Below, one piece after another: positions 8,330-15,944 of a DNA stretch of 19,589 nucleotides. The stretch spans positions 1 to 19,589 of the forward strand of contig JBCBST010000051.1 of assembly GCA_039819115.1 (NCBI GenBank). Reading direction: 5' to 3'. Position numbers and translations under genes: made by a program. The notes under the pieces were generated by a model. That model was not told the DNA's origin. It searched no databases and saw only the letters and a list, made by a program, of their open reading frames with translations. Each line of letters opens with the position of its first letter. The first letter of the stretch is position 1. Source of the DNA: JBCBST01 sp039819115 (lineage in GTDB: Bacteria; Bacteroidota; Rhodothermia; Balneolales; Balneolaceae).

Positions 8330-8756
8330 TGCAAGCTTTCACATAGAAACCATTAACGAGACTGAAGCCCGGGTAGTGGCCGATGGCTTAAACACGTTTA
8401 ACTTGCTGAATGCTCCTGCCGTAAATGAAATGTGGACACCCATTTACCTGGCGTTGAAAGATGAGAACGGCACCATTGCGGGTGGAATACTGGCAGGGGT
8501 TGGGTACTGGAATGTGCTGGATATTAAAATGATCTGGGTGCGGGAAGCATACCGGGGAAAGAGTTATGGTGCACAGTTGCTGGAGCAGGCCGAGGAACAG
8601 GCAAAGAAGCATGGTGCCTACCTCTCAGTACTGGATACCTTCGATTTTCAAGCTCGGGGCTTTTATGAGAAGCAAGGATACACTGTGGCCGGGCAAATCG
8701 ATGATTTCCCTAAAGATCACACCCGTTTTACGCTCATCAAGCGGCTGGATACTTAA
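8322..8756 (+). CDS. GNAT-family N-acetyltransferase
   Basis: Cytoplasmic acyltransferase of the GNAT fold (144 aa). The acetyl-CoA motif A is IWVREAYRGKSYGAQLLEQAE (about 70-90; key part YRGKSYG), followed by LDTFDFQARGFYEKQGY, the typical motif B with the conserved FYEKxGY, and a closing strand FTLIKRL. The acceptor substrate cannot be told. Its ATG lies inside the end of the hydrolase gene (8-base overlap), indicating one operon. The stop TAA overlaps the stop of the converging glutamate dehydrogenase by 4 bases, leaving no room for a terminator between them. Confidence 0.85.
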   Translation: MGDASFHIETINETEARVVADGLNTFNLLNAPAVNEMWTPIYLALKDENGTIAGGILAGVGYWNVLDIKMIWVREAYRGKSYGAQLLEQAEEQAKKHGAYLSVLDTFDFQARGFYEKQGYTVAGQIDDFPKDHTRFTLIKRLDT

Positions 8757-10162
8757 GGGAAAATGCCCATCATTTCGTACAGGGTGCCAATTTTATTGAT
8801 CGCATTTACAAAAGCCGCTGTACGGAGATCACCAATTTTGTGATGATCGCGGATGTCAACAATTTCCCGGTAAGCGGTAATCATGGTTTCTTCCAGTCCA
8901 GAGTCCACGAGGTCGGCTTCGCCTGCACCTCGGGCCAAATCCTCCATTTGAGTGTTGGTGAACCGGGTATCGGTCACATCTTCAACCGCACCCAGAACCC
9001 GACGCATGCTGGCTTCATCAAAGCGTTTGTTCATACGTCCGTACCGCACATGCTGAATATTCTTTAACCATTCGAAGTAGGAAACGACAACACCACCAGC
9101 ATTCAAATAGGTATCCGGAATAATAAGAGCCCCTCTTTTTTTCAGAGCATCATGGGCATCAGCCGTGGTAGGACCATTGGCAGCCTCAGCAATGATCTTG
9201 GCCTTTACTTCGTGCGCGTTTTCGGAATGAATCTGGCTTTCCAGTGCAGCCGGAATCAAGATGTCGCACTCCACTTTGAAGATATCTTTATTAGATGGCA
9301 ATTCTTTGGAGGTTCCAAACCCGATGATACTTCCTGTTTCTTTCCGGAAATCCATCAGTGCCTGTAAATCCATGCCCTTTTCGTCATAAATAGCACCCTC
9401 CATCTCTGAAACAGCAACCAGCTTTGCACCGGCACTCGTCATGTATAAGGAAGAATGATAGCCTACATTACCCAGGCCCTGAACGGCGAAAGTCTTGCCT
9501 TCAACTCCTGTTTCAAGACCAAGAGCTTTCATGTCGGCTTTAATACTACATGCCTCCCGGATACCAAAATAGACGCCTCTACCCGTTGCTTCCGTCCTTC
9601 CCCTGACACCACCCTGCGGGATGGGTTTCCCGGTCACGCAGGCATTCGCATTTAATTCGTCCCCCTTCATCTGGCGGTAGGTATCCAGGATCCAGCCCAT
9701 TTCCCTGGCTCCGGTACCATAATCGGGAGCCGGCACATCAATTCCGGCACCAATAAAATCTTTTTTGACCAACTCGTAGGTATAGCGCCGGGTAATACGT
9801 TCCAGTTCCGATTCTGAATACTTCCGGGTACTGATTTTAACCCCGCCTTTCGCCCCTCCAAAGGGTACGTCAACCAGCGCGCATTTATACGTCATTAACG
9901 CAGCAAGGGCCTTGGTTTCGTCCTCATCCACTTTATGGCTATAGCGAATTCCACCTTTGGTGGGCGTTTTATGATGACTGTGTTCTACCCGCCAGCCCTG
10001 AACCACTTCAATATCTCCGTTATCGCGGCGAAGAGGAAAGGTAACCTGGTATACGGTGTTGCAGATTTTGATTTGATCAAGAAGTCCCTGATCAAACCTC
10101 GTGAATGGAGCAGCCTTGTCAAAGTTTTTATTTACCTGCTCGTAGAATTTTATAACGCCCAT
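8753..10162 (-). CDS. Glutamate dehydrogenase (Glu/Leu/Phe/Val family)
   Basis: Reversible oxidative deamination of glutamate to 2-oxoglutarate and ammonia, linking carbon and nitrogen metabolism in the cytoplasm. The 469-aa protein has the substrate lysine region HHKTPTKGGIRYS (61-75), the catalytic Lys105 in PFGGAKGGV, Asp147 in APDYGTGAREM, and a Rossmann motif VQGLGNVG (227-234). Downstream, AEAANGPTT and PDTYLNAGGVVVSYFEW are typical of glutamate rather than leucine dehydrogenases, so glutamate is the best substrate guess. Cofactor choice (NAD or NADP) is not decided here. Start ATG at 10162 with a 73-base gap to the next gene upstream; no good SD is visible. Confidence 0.93.
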   Translation of the reverse strand: MGVIKFYEQVNKNFDKAAPFTRFDQGLLDQIKICNTVYQVTFPLRRDNGDIEVVQGWRVEHSHHKTPTKGGIRYSHKVDEDETKALAALMTYKCALVDVPFGGAKGGVKISTRKYSESELERITRRYTYELVKKDFIGAGIDVPAPDYGTGAREMGWILDTYRQMKGDELNANACVTGKPIPQGGVRGRTEATGRGVYFGIREACSIKADMKALGLETGVEGKTFAVQGLGNVGYHSSLYMTSAGAKLVAVSEMEGAIYDEKGMDLQALMDFRKETGSIIGFGTSKELPSNKDIFKVECDILIPAALESQIHSENAHEVKAKIIAEAANGPTTADAHDALKKRGALIIPDTYLNAGGVVVSYFEWLKNIQHVRYGRMNKRFDEASMRRVLGAVEDVTDTRFTNTQMEDLARGAGEADLVDSGLEETMITAYREIVDIRDHHKIGDLRTAAFVNAINKIGTLYEMMGIFP

Positions 10163-10235
10163 AAAAATATCTCAGATCATAAGTGGTTGCACGATGGTCG
10201 TGATTATCGGGGTTATAAACAATTTTCTTAGCGTT

Positions 10236-10982
10236 TCATTTTCCCCGGGGTATTGAAATATGTAAATGATCGGCTGTTCCGGTGTGTCTCAACGTGTATA
10301 ATCCCATTAATCGTAAGCTTTGCTCAACAAGTGTATTTCGAAGTTCAGAATGCCCTTTTGTTCGTATGTCTACGGCGTGTACGAATCCGTCGTCCTGTTT
10401 AAAGTGCAGAGAACTTTCATTTACCGGTAATCCCCACCGCTTATAATCCTCCGCTGTTCGGGATATGTCGGTAATCAGCAGCTCATTATCTGCCAGGGTA
10501 ACCGTTGTGATGGCCACCCGGAGTATGGGGTGCAGTGACGTGTATACCGATTGAATGGCCTCGGTTTTTGCATTCATCGAGGAGAGATAGAGTAAGCTGT
10601 ATCCGCAATATCCCAGTACCATCAGAGTGGAGGCATATAAACTGAGCTTCGCCACTACTTTTTTTCGTTTAGCCCGGGCAAAAGCCACGAAGATATAAAT
10701 CAATAAAAAGAGAACGGTACTGCCCATTCCGGCAAGAAGTGCCATCCATGGGTGTATCCCGTAGGTGTTATGGGTTAAGAGTGAAACCCGGATCAATAGG
10801 AAAAAAGGAAGAATACTAAATGCGGCAAACAGGCCAATCATCGTCAGCCACCGCAACGGACGTATGCGAAACTTCGATCCTTTCTTTTCCGGCTTTTCAG
10901 TAATCAGGGGTGCGGTAGAAACACCATTGGCGCCGTTCAGGTTTAGCAGCCAGTCAATATCGTTTTGGGTGATTTCGGACAT
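10236..10982 (-). CDS. Three-TM protein with periplasmic M15-peptidase-like domain
   Basis: I do not recognise a named gene. From the ATG at 10982 (248 aa), TM segments lie at about 43-66, 78-102 and 112-135. Basic stretches (KKGSKFRIRPLR, RAKRKK) are predicted inside, placing the C-terminal 110 residues in the periplasm. That part reads like a D,D-carboxypeptidase/L-alanyl-D-glutamate peptidase of family M15: ITDISRTAEDY resembles the SGYRT strand, SLH...HAVDIR (His193, Asp205) resembles SxHxxGxAxD with a short insertion, and ADHLHIS (His239/His241) resembles the final HxH. Function in peptidoglycan trimming is an inference. The open frame extends to 11081, but that would overlap the divergent sigma factor and adds an arginine-rich stretch, so the ATG at 10982 is preferred. 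It is 74 bases from, and divergent to, the sigma-factor gene. Confidence 0.65.
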   Translation of the reverse strand: MSEITQNDIDWLLNLNGANGVSTAPLITEKPEKKGSKFRIRPLRWLTMIGLFAAFSILPFFLLIRVSLLTHNTYGIHPWMALLAGMGSTVLFLLIYIFVAFARAKRKKVVAKLSLYASTLMVLGYCGYSLLYLSSMNAKTEAIQSVYTSLHPILRVAITTVTLADNELLITDISRTAEDYKRWGLPVNESSLHFKQDDGFVHAVDIRTKGHSELRNTLVEQSLRLMGLYTLRHTGTADHLHISIPRGK

Positions 10983-11018
10983 AGGCGTGTCACGGAAAGC
11001 AGGAGGTTTTGTTTCTTT

Positions 11019-11046
11019 AAAACCTTTTTGGATACTGCGTCGTCTT
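11019..11046 (+). promoter_or_regulatory. Candidate ECF-type promoter of the sigma-factor operon
   Basis: AAAACC at 11019-11024 and CGTC at 11041-11044 are 16 bases apart, matching the general AAC...CGT layout of ECF-sigma promoters. It lies directly before the sigma-factor gene, suggesting self-activation. A transcript would start only a few bases before the ATG, so the leader would be very short, which weakens the call. Confidence 0.35.
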
Positions 11047-11056
11047 AGCCTACGTA

Positions 11057-11641
11057 ATGAAAAACGATATGGACGACGCACAATTAGTACACCAGGTTAG
11101 AGAAGGCGACATGGACGCATTCAATGCCTTAATGGCCCGGTGGCAACATAAAATTCACGGCTTTGTTTACCGGTTTTTTGCCTGTAGCGACGATGCAAGT
11201 GAAATCACCCAACGCACGTTTATCAAAGCCTATGAGAGTATCCATTCGTTGAGCGATGCCAATAAGTTTGGCAGCTGGATGTATACCATCGCGAACCGCC
11301 TGTGCCTGGATGAACTAAAACGGGCCGGCCGAAAGCGATCCACATCTCTTGAAGTATTGAAGACAGCTCCTCAGACTGAGGAAAGAACAGCAGCAGCCGA
11401 TCAACGTCTGCTCCGCAACGAAGCCATGGTTCTGCTGCACAAAGCGTTGCTTCAGCTTCCGGTTGAACAACGTGTGGTTGTAATTATGAAAGAATATGAA
11501 GGCCTCAAGTTTCACGAAATTGCCGAGATTCTTGAGCAACCCATTAACACGGTGAAATCGCGTTTATACTATGGGCTTAAAGCCCTGCGCGTGACGTTTG
11601 ATGCCTGGAACATAACCCAAGAAGCGTTTACCTATGACTAA
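11057..11641 (+). CDS. ECF-subfamily RNA polymerase sigma factor
   Basis: Sigma-70 family regulator (194 aa) with only the two core regions. Sigma2 (about 20-87) includes DASEITQRTFIKAYESI and FGSWMYTIANRLCLDELKR, which read and melt the -10 region. Sigma4 (about 123-176) includes LPVEQRVVVIMKEYEGL and the helix-turn-helix FHEIAEILEQPINTVKSRLYYG, which binds the -35 element. The linker is normal and there is no C-terminal SnoaL extension. The start could also be the ATG at 11069. The stop overlaps the next gene by 8 bases, an anti-sigma arrangement typical of the family. The signal is unknown, but a membrane anti-sigma partner and a secreted third gene point to envelope sensing. Confidence 0.93.
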   Translation: MKNDMDDAQLVHQVREGDMDAFNALMARWQHKIHGFVYRFFACSDDASEITQRTFIKAYESIHSLSDANKFGSWMYTIANRLCLDELKRAGRKRSTSLEVLKTAPQTEERTAAADQRLLRNEAMVLLHKALLQLPVEQRVVVIMKEYEGLKFHEIAEILEQPINTVKSRLYYGLKALRVTFDAWNITQEAFTYD

Positions 11642-12320
11642 AGAAGAAGCCCGCAACTACCTGTTGGATTATGCCTACAATGAACTGAACGAACCCTTAA
11701 AAAGTGAGTTCGAGGCCATCCTTAAAACGGATGCTTCACTTAGGCAGGAACTTACCGACGTAACCGGAACCCGTTCTCTGTTACAACATCTGGAAGCCGA
11801 AGCCCCGGCTGAACAACTGGTCATGATGCCGGAACAAGCCCCGGCTGAGCCAGCCATGAATTGGTGGACTGCACTTAAATCGGTGCTGTTCCCTTCAGGG
11901 CCTATGCTCCGGGGTGCTTACGCCCTGTGTCTGGTGGTTATGGTCGTAGTCGGAGCCTCCTCTTTCACCTCGTTTACCGCCTACCAAAAAGACGGACAAT
12001 GGATGATTTCCATTGGTAATCCACCCGTAATACAAGAAGGGCTTACGAATGAGCAGGTACTTGAGGTTGTGAACCAGGTACAGCAGGAAAACGTCCTGTT
12101 TATGACCCGGTATATGGACGCTGTACAGCTACAGCAACAAGACCAATTTGAACAGGCTATTACCCAATTTGCCAATTACCTGGAAGAACGTCGACTCAAC
12201 GATCTCGAACTGATCTCCAACGATTTAACCACTGTACAAGAAAACACCGCTAACCGATTTATAATGAACGAGCAACTGCTGGATGAACTGATTCAGACCC
12301 TTGCTTATTCCAATCAATAA
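11634..12320 (+). CDS. Membrane-bound anti-sigma-like protein
   Basis: Probable regulator holding the upstream sigma factor at the membrane (228 aa). The N-terminal helical part (1-55, containing YLLDYAYNELNEPLKSEFE and LRQELTDV) resembles an anti-sigma domain but lacks the HxxxCxxC zinc motif. One TM segment lies at about 93-114 (GAYALCLVVMVVVGASSF). The 115-residue periplasmic part is rich in Gln/Glu/Leu and likely forms helices or a coiled coil (NEQVLEVVNQVQQENVLF onward). The assignment rests on position (8-base overlap with the sigma factor), topology and this weak N-terminal resemblance. No protease-cleavage motif can be named from the sequence. The secreted protein gene follows after 11 bases. 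Confidence 0.7.
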   Translation: MTKEEARNYLLDYAYNELNEPLKSEFEAILKTDASLRQELTDVTGTRSLLQHLEAEAPAEQLVMMPEQAPAEPAMNWWTALKSVLFPSGPMLRGAYALCLVVMVVVGASSFTSFTAYQKDGQWMISIGNPPVIQEGLTNEQVLEVVNQVQQENVLFMTRYMDAVQLQQQDQFEQAITQFANYLEERRLNDLELISNDLTTVQENTANRFIMNEQLLDELIQTLAYSNQ

Positions 12321-12331
12321 TCCCATTTGCC

Positions 12332-13609
12332 ATGAAACATACTTTATTTATATCCATCCTCAGCTTGTTTCTACTTACGAGCACATTGTTTGCCCAATCT
12401 GCGAATTTTGATGCAGAACGCATGAATCGCGATCTCCGCATTATGGAGAACATTTTATCTGAATTATTTCAGGCCGAATCGATCGTGACCTCTAAAAACG
12501 AAGGACGTAATGTCTTCTTTCCAGTAAACTCACGGTCTTCCGACATTCACGGAACCCATCTGCCGGGATATGGAGTCATATTCATGGTTCCCACAAACAG
12601 TCCTGTCCAGAATATCCTCATCGAAAATGGAAACAAATTAGATTTCAGCTATTCCTTTGTGTATTCCACCGACGGAGAAAAAGATGTTCCTGAAGTGAAT
12701 GAGGCTTCCGTAAACAAGCGTATGGCCGAGTTCCTGAAAAGCTATGCCCCAACTATTGGTCAGCTAAATGAAAATGAACAGGTACTGATCGTGTTTGGCT
12801 CCAAGAACAACAATCATAATAATCGTGTTCTTCTGGGGAGGGTACGCGCGCTTTCAGAATCAGCAGTAACCGTAGGAGGAGTAAGTGGAACTAATCCAAC
12901 GGTAAGAAGACTGGGCACCACCCGTACCGAATCGGATGAAGAAATCGAGGAACTCCCTATTTATTCAGCCTCCGTTAGTAAAAAAGACCTGAACGACTAT
13001 CGCTCAGGCAAACTTAACGACGAGTCTTTTCAAAAAAGAATCCGTTTTGCCCGATCTAGCCAAAAAGAAGAACTGGACCTGAAAGTGATGAGCAACATTT
13101 TCACTACCGCGCTGGAAACAGGAGAAAAGAAAGGCTTCAGATCCTCTGACAGGAACACCAACTATCTCTTCTTGAACAACTTTGGCGCACTCTTTAACAT
13201 TGATGTACGCTATCGCAGTACATCGAATGTATACGGGAGATTCAGCAGTAGCTTTGACCGTGAGTTTTCACGTGCACAATACGGCTTTGATAAAGAGGAA
13301 GAAAAGGAAGCGTATAACAAGTACCTGAGCGAACTACAGGACGCCTACAATACACTCAAGAATACCGCTTCAGAAGTACTCATCGATTATGGACGTACGC
13401 TTTCCTCTGTAACATCGGATCAATACATCCTGGTTACACTTAACATCAACGGACATGCACTCTTTCCAGAGCTGTTAGAAAAAAGGAATCAAACCATTCC
13501 CGACCGCATTGACTTCCAGATTAAAAAATCCATTCTGGAAGACCTGGACCGAGGCCGCATTACCCGCGAACAAGCGCTTAATCGAATCACAATGAAAGAG
13601 TATAGCTAA
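12332..13609 (+). CDS. Secreted protein of unknown function in the sigma-factor operon
   Basis: No family recognised. The 425-aa product has a clear Sec signal peptide (residues 1 to about 21, ending TLFAQ) without a lipobox, so it should be periplasmic or outer-membrane associated. The mature part opens with a helix (FDAERMNRDLRIMENILSEL), has mixed alpha/beta text with strands such as YGVIFMVPT, QVLIVFGSK and YILVTLNING, a charged helical stretch (FDKEEEKEAYNKYLSELQD) and a helical C-terminus (SILEDLDRGRITREQALNR). Only 11 bases separate it from the anti-sigma-like gene, and the terminator follows it, so it belongs to the same transcript. It may be the sensed or effector component of the envelope response; this is inference from context. 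Confidence 0.8.
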   Translation: MKHTLFISILSLFLLTSTLFAQSANFDAERMNRDLRIMENILSELFQAESIVTSKNEGRNVFFPVNSRSSDIHGTHLPGYGVIFMVPTNSPVQNILIENGNKLDFSYSFVYSTDGEKDVPEVNEASVNKRMAEFLKSYAPTIGQLNENEQVLIVFGSKNNNHNNRVLLGRVRALSESAVTVGGVSGTNPTVRRLGTTRTESDEEIEELPIYSASVSKKDLNDYRSGKLNDESFQKRIRFARSSQKEELDLKVMSNIFTTALETGEKKGFRSSDRNTNYLFLNNFGALFNIDVRYRSTSNVYGRFSSSFDREFSRAQYGFDKEEEKEAYNKYLSELQDAYNTLKNTASEVLIDYGRTLSSVTSDQYILVTLNINGHALFPELLEKRNQTIPDRIDFQIKKSILEDLDRGRITREQALNRITMKEYS

Positions 13610-13642
13610 GAAGTATCCGGATTCCGGATCGATGACCCCAGG

Positions 13643-13668
13643 GGGCGCATAATCTGCGCCCTTTTTTT
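13643..13668 (+). terminator. Intrinsic terminator of the sigma-factor operon
   Basis: Stem GGGCGCA (13643-13649) and TGCGCCC (13655-13661) with loop TAATC, followed by seven T residues. It lies 33 bases after the stop of the secreted-protein gene. This is a textbook intrinsic terminator and sets the end of the operon and the start of the repeat-rich stretch. Confidence 0.9.
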
Positions 13669-13691
13669 GTTCTCTTATTTGATGCTCTTTC

Positions 13692-14152
13692 CTGGTTCAA
13701 GCATCCGCTTGGACCATTTAAGTCCCGATCTGTACTTCGGTAATTGGAGTGTGGCACTTTTGTGCGGACAAAAGTACCCAAAAACCGCCGAAAGAAATGA
13801 AGATAACCTCAGCTCATACCCTGAACAGGCACGAAGTTAACGCATACTCCTACCTTTCACACGTACATACCGCATTTCTTCTGGTTGTGTTTGAAGCCAT
13901 TTTATGCTTTCATCCTGTTTCTAACGGCGACCTTAGAATATGAACGGGGTATCGTGCGGCGGGAGAGAGCGGGTTTTCATCAAATGAAAACAACTAAATC
14001 CGCACCGGACCTGAACCCATCAGTTGTATGTGCAGAACAAGGACCTTCGGATTTAGTTAGCGAAAGACAGCCAAACGCCCGTTCATATTCTACGTCGAAG
14101 GGTTTTGGATACTTTTGCCCTTCAAAAGTATCATCAACAAATCAGATTCCTG
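13692..14152 (+). repeat. Repeat element copy A (noncoding, hairpin-ended)
   Basis: About 460 bases nearly identical to copy C at 15945-16404, in the same orientation. The core, 13751-14135 (385 bp), has imperfect inverted ends: GTGGCACTTTTG...CAAAAGTACCCAAAAACC on the left, and its relative (GATACTTTTG...CAAAAGTATCCAAAACC when reversed) on the right. Each end folds: 13756-13775 (7-bp stem) and 14108-14132 (10-bp stem GATACTTTTG, loop CCCTT). A stretch at about 13804-13868 differs strongly between copies. Short open frames occur, but most differences from copy C change amino acids, so it looks noncoding. No transposase. It resembles a non-autonomous, MITE-like element or a structured-RNA locus; which one is not decided by the sequence. 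Confidence 0.8.
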
Positions 14153-14165
14153 CCTTCGCAGGAAT
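14146..14165. repeat. REP-like hairpin ATTCCTGC/GCAGGAAT
   Basis: An 8-bp perfect stem with loop CTTC follows copy A. The same hairpin occurs at 15862-15881 after remnant D. It resembles the widespread intergenic GTCATTCC...GGAAT palindromes of bacteria. Function unknown. Confidence 0.75.
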
Positions 14166-14208
14166 GACGCTGTATTCTGGTTCTCTTTTTTTGACGTCTC
14201 CATCCTTT

Positions 14209-14255
14209 GTCATCCTGAACCTGCCTGCCGGTAGGCGGGCTTGATTCAGGACGAC
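14209..14255. repeat. Larger REP-like inverted repeat (GTCATCCTGAA family)
   Basis: GTCATCCTGAA (14209-14219) pairs with TTCAGGACGAC (14245-14255) with one G-T pair, and a second GC-rich inverted repeat (CCTGCC/GGCGGG) sits inside the loop. A related GTCATCCTGAAC half, without its partner, appears at 15933-15944 before copy C. Confidence 0.7.
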
Positions 14256-14319
14256 GGCCCCATTGGGGTGGTCATTAACTTCGAATAAGACCCGTGAGAT
14301 TCCCGTTCTTTTGTTTATA

Positions 14320-14481
14320 TGGCACTTTTGTGCGGACAAAAGTACCCAAAAACCGCCGAACGAAATGAAGATCACCACCAATGACCCTCTGATCAGATTC
14401 GCAATAAACGCACAGTTCAACCCCTCATAAGCTCGTATCGCATTTCTTCCGGTTTTGTTTGAAGCCCTTCAGGTAAAACAA
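14320..14481 (+). repeat. Repeat element copy B (truncated)
   Basis: It starts exactly at the left end of the module (TGGCACTTTTGTGCGGACAA) and follows copy C through the variable stretch (GATCAGATTCGCAAT...). It then stops near TTTGAAGCCCTTC and lacks the right half and right hairpin. The left hairpin is at 14324-14343. Its tail (GAAGCCCTTCAGGTAAAACAA) recurs after copy C at about 16487-16509. The sequence before it does not resemble the flank of A or C, which helps place the left boundary of the element. Confidence 0.75.
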
Positions 14482-14526
14482 GCTTACCCCTTCTTCCTTA
14501 CTACCAAGATGGGAATCTGGCACTAT

Positions 14527-15720
14527 CTAGAGTTGCACCTCTACCACTTCTATCGTCTTTTTTTCGATATCGGTCCAGGCCAATAACAGTCCATTTTCTG
14601 TTCGGGTGAGTTGAGGGAACCCGCTTTTGCGGGATGGATCGATGGTTGAAAGGGCCAGCGAATCAAGCCGTTCTCCATCAGTATTGATGTGCATCAGATT
14701 GATCGTAGCTGTATCACCGTTGCGACTCATCCAGCTAACCCATGCTTTGTCCCGGTCAACCTGCTCGAGATCCACTCTGCCAAGTGGCGTTTCGGAATCA
14801 ATAGTGATAGGATCAGCGAATACGCTCCCTCCATCTGTCGAGAACGCCACGTTCACTTTTGGCTGATCATTAGCTCCGGAAAACCAGGCAACGGCAACCA
14901 TTTCGTCATATACGGACAGCTGAGGTCCGTTTACAGGACAGGATGAAGTTTGCCACGGCTCGTCGCTAAATGTAAACGGCTCCGACCAGGTTCCGTCTAC
15001 ATACCTCCGAATCGAAATATCCCTGATCTCTTCACTCGTACGGTCCCGGTATGCAGCGATTAAGCCATCCGATGTTTTGGCAAGGGCAGTATTACAACAA
15101 TCGCAAACCGACGGATCGATTTCTGACTCTTCCAGGAATTCCAATTCATCAACAGAAAGTAAAGCGCCTCTCAACGTCATTGCTTTGGATAGATCGCTGT
15201 ACTCATGATGAGATCTTCCGGCTGTATGCCTTCCATCCAGCCAGATCGCGTAGAAGGTAGAATCGGTAACGGGTGTCATACTCACAAAACCATGTTCTGT
15301 TGGGGTGTTATCAGTATGTGGTGAACGAACGACCTCATCCGTCGAAACCAGTGACATAATCTCAACATCATAAGAATACGTCCCGCCCGGTTTTTTGGCC
15401 AGCCAATGCGCGACCATAGGTTTTGCCTCATGCGCAATTACGGATGGAAAATCGGCCCAGTTAACAAACCACTGTGCAGAAGATTGAACAAAAACGGGAG
15501 CACTCCAGGTCTGATCCTGATACGAGGCATAGTATAAAGACGCCGTATCATTCCTTTCTTCCACCCAACTCATAAAGACGATGCCGTCTTCATCTGTAAA
15601 CAAATTCGGTAACTGGCTGCTATCTCCAGCCGGTGATGATATACTTTGAACCCGGAGTGGTTCATCACAGCCCGCCAGATACACGATTAATATCCATGCG
15701 ATGGTTAGTATTCTGGTCAT
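14527..15720 (-). CDS. Lipoprotein, sialidase-like beta-propeller with CDCC and CPVNGP motifs
   Basis: Exported lipoprotein (397 aa): the signal peptide ends in LAGC with the lipidated Cys18. The rest reads as repeated beta-strand blades of a sialidase-like (exo-alpha-sialidase/BNR) propeller, with one clear Asp-box STDGGSVF at 294-301. The sialidase arginine triad is not evident, so sialidase activity is unlikely. Distinctive motifs are CDCC at 206-209 following IDPSV, REIRDI-like EIRDISIRR (231-239), and CPVNGP at 261-266. I recall these together in a group of propeller proteins, and the cysteines may bind a metal or form disulfides; this is not proven here. The ATG at 15720 has no strong SD. 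The gene stands alone between two arrays of the same repeat family, unlike anything else in the window. Confidence 0.8.
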   Translation of the reverse strand: MTRILTIAWILIVYLAGCDEPLRVQSISSPAGDSSQLPNLFTDEDGIVFMSWVEERNDTASLYYASYQDQTWSAPVFVQSSAQWFVNWADFPSVIAHEAKPMVAHWLAKKPGGTYSYDVEIMSLVSTDEVVRSPHTDNTPTEHGFVSMTPVTDSTFYAIWLDGRHTAGRSHHEYSDLSKAMTLRGALLSVDELEFLEESEIDPSVCDCCNTALAKTSDGLIAAYRDRTSEEIRDISIRRYVDGTWSEPFTFSDEPWQTSSCPVNGPQLSVYDEMVAVAWFSGANDQPKVNVAFSTDGGSVFADPITIDSETPLGRVDLEQVDRDKAWVSWMSRNGDTATINLMHINTDGERLDSLALSTIDPSRKSGFPQLTRTENGLLLAWTDIEKKTIEVVEVQL

Positions 15721-15821
15721 TTCGATAATGAGTTGATTTATTCCCTACAGAAGGTTGGGTATGCACTGGTGGAAACATACTTAATTCTCCATTCCCTTGG
15801 GAAGGTATCACTTGAAACGTT

Positions 15822-15884
15822 GTGGCACTTTTATGTGATAAACGCATGATCAACGAATCAGATTCCTGCCTTCGCAGGAATGAC
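15822..15884 (+). repeat. Repeat element remnant D (internally deleted) with REP-like hairpin
   Basis: GTGGCACTTTT, the left end of the module, is followed after only about 13 bases by ATGATCAACGAATCAGATTCC, matching the right end (ATCATCAACAAATCAGATTCC) of copies A and C. Nearly the whole interior is missing. The REP-like hairpin 15862-15881 follows, then CTGTATTCT...GACGTCTC, the same text that follows copy A. Confidence 0.7.
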
Positions 15885-15944
15885 ACTGTATTCTGTATTC
15901 TGTTTTTCTTTTTTTGACGTCTCTATCCTTCGTCATCCTGAACT

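Noticed and set aside
10983..11081. N-terminal extension of the three-TM protein
   Set aside because: It would overlap the divergent sigma-factor gene and adds an arginine-rich stretch; the ATG at 10982 gives a normal N-terminus.
13614..13628. ATCCGGATTCCGGAT just before the operon terminator
   Set aside because: Near-palindromic but short, and next to a far stronger terminator hairpin; not needed to explain termination.
13749..14244. Short open frames inside repeat copy A (64 and 119 aa) and their relatives in copy C (93 and 108 aa)
   Set aside because: Copies A and C differ mostly by amino-acid-changing substitutions, copy B has a stop in the matching frame, and the frames run through hairpins and REP sequences; no sign of coding selection.
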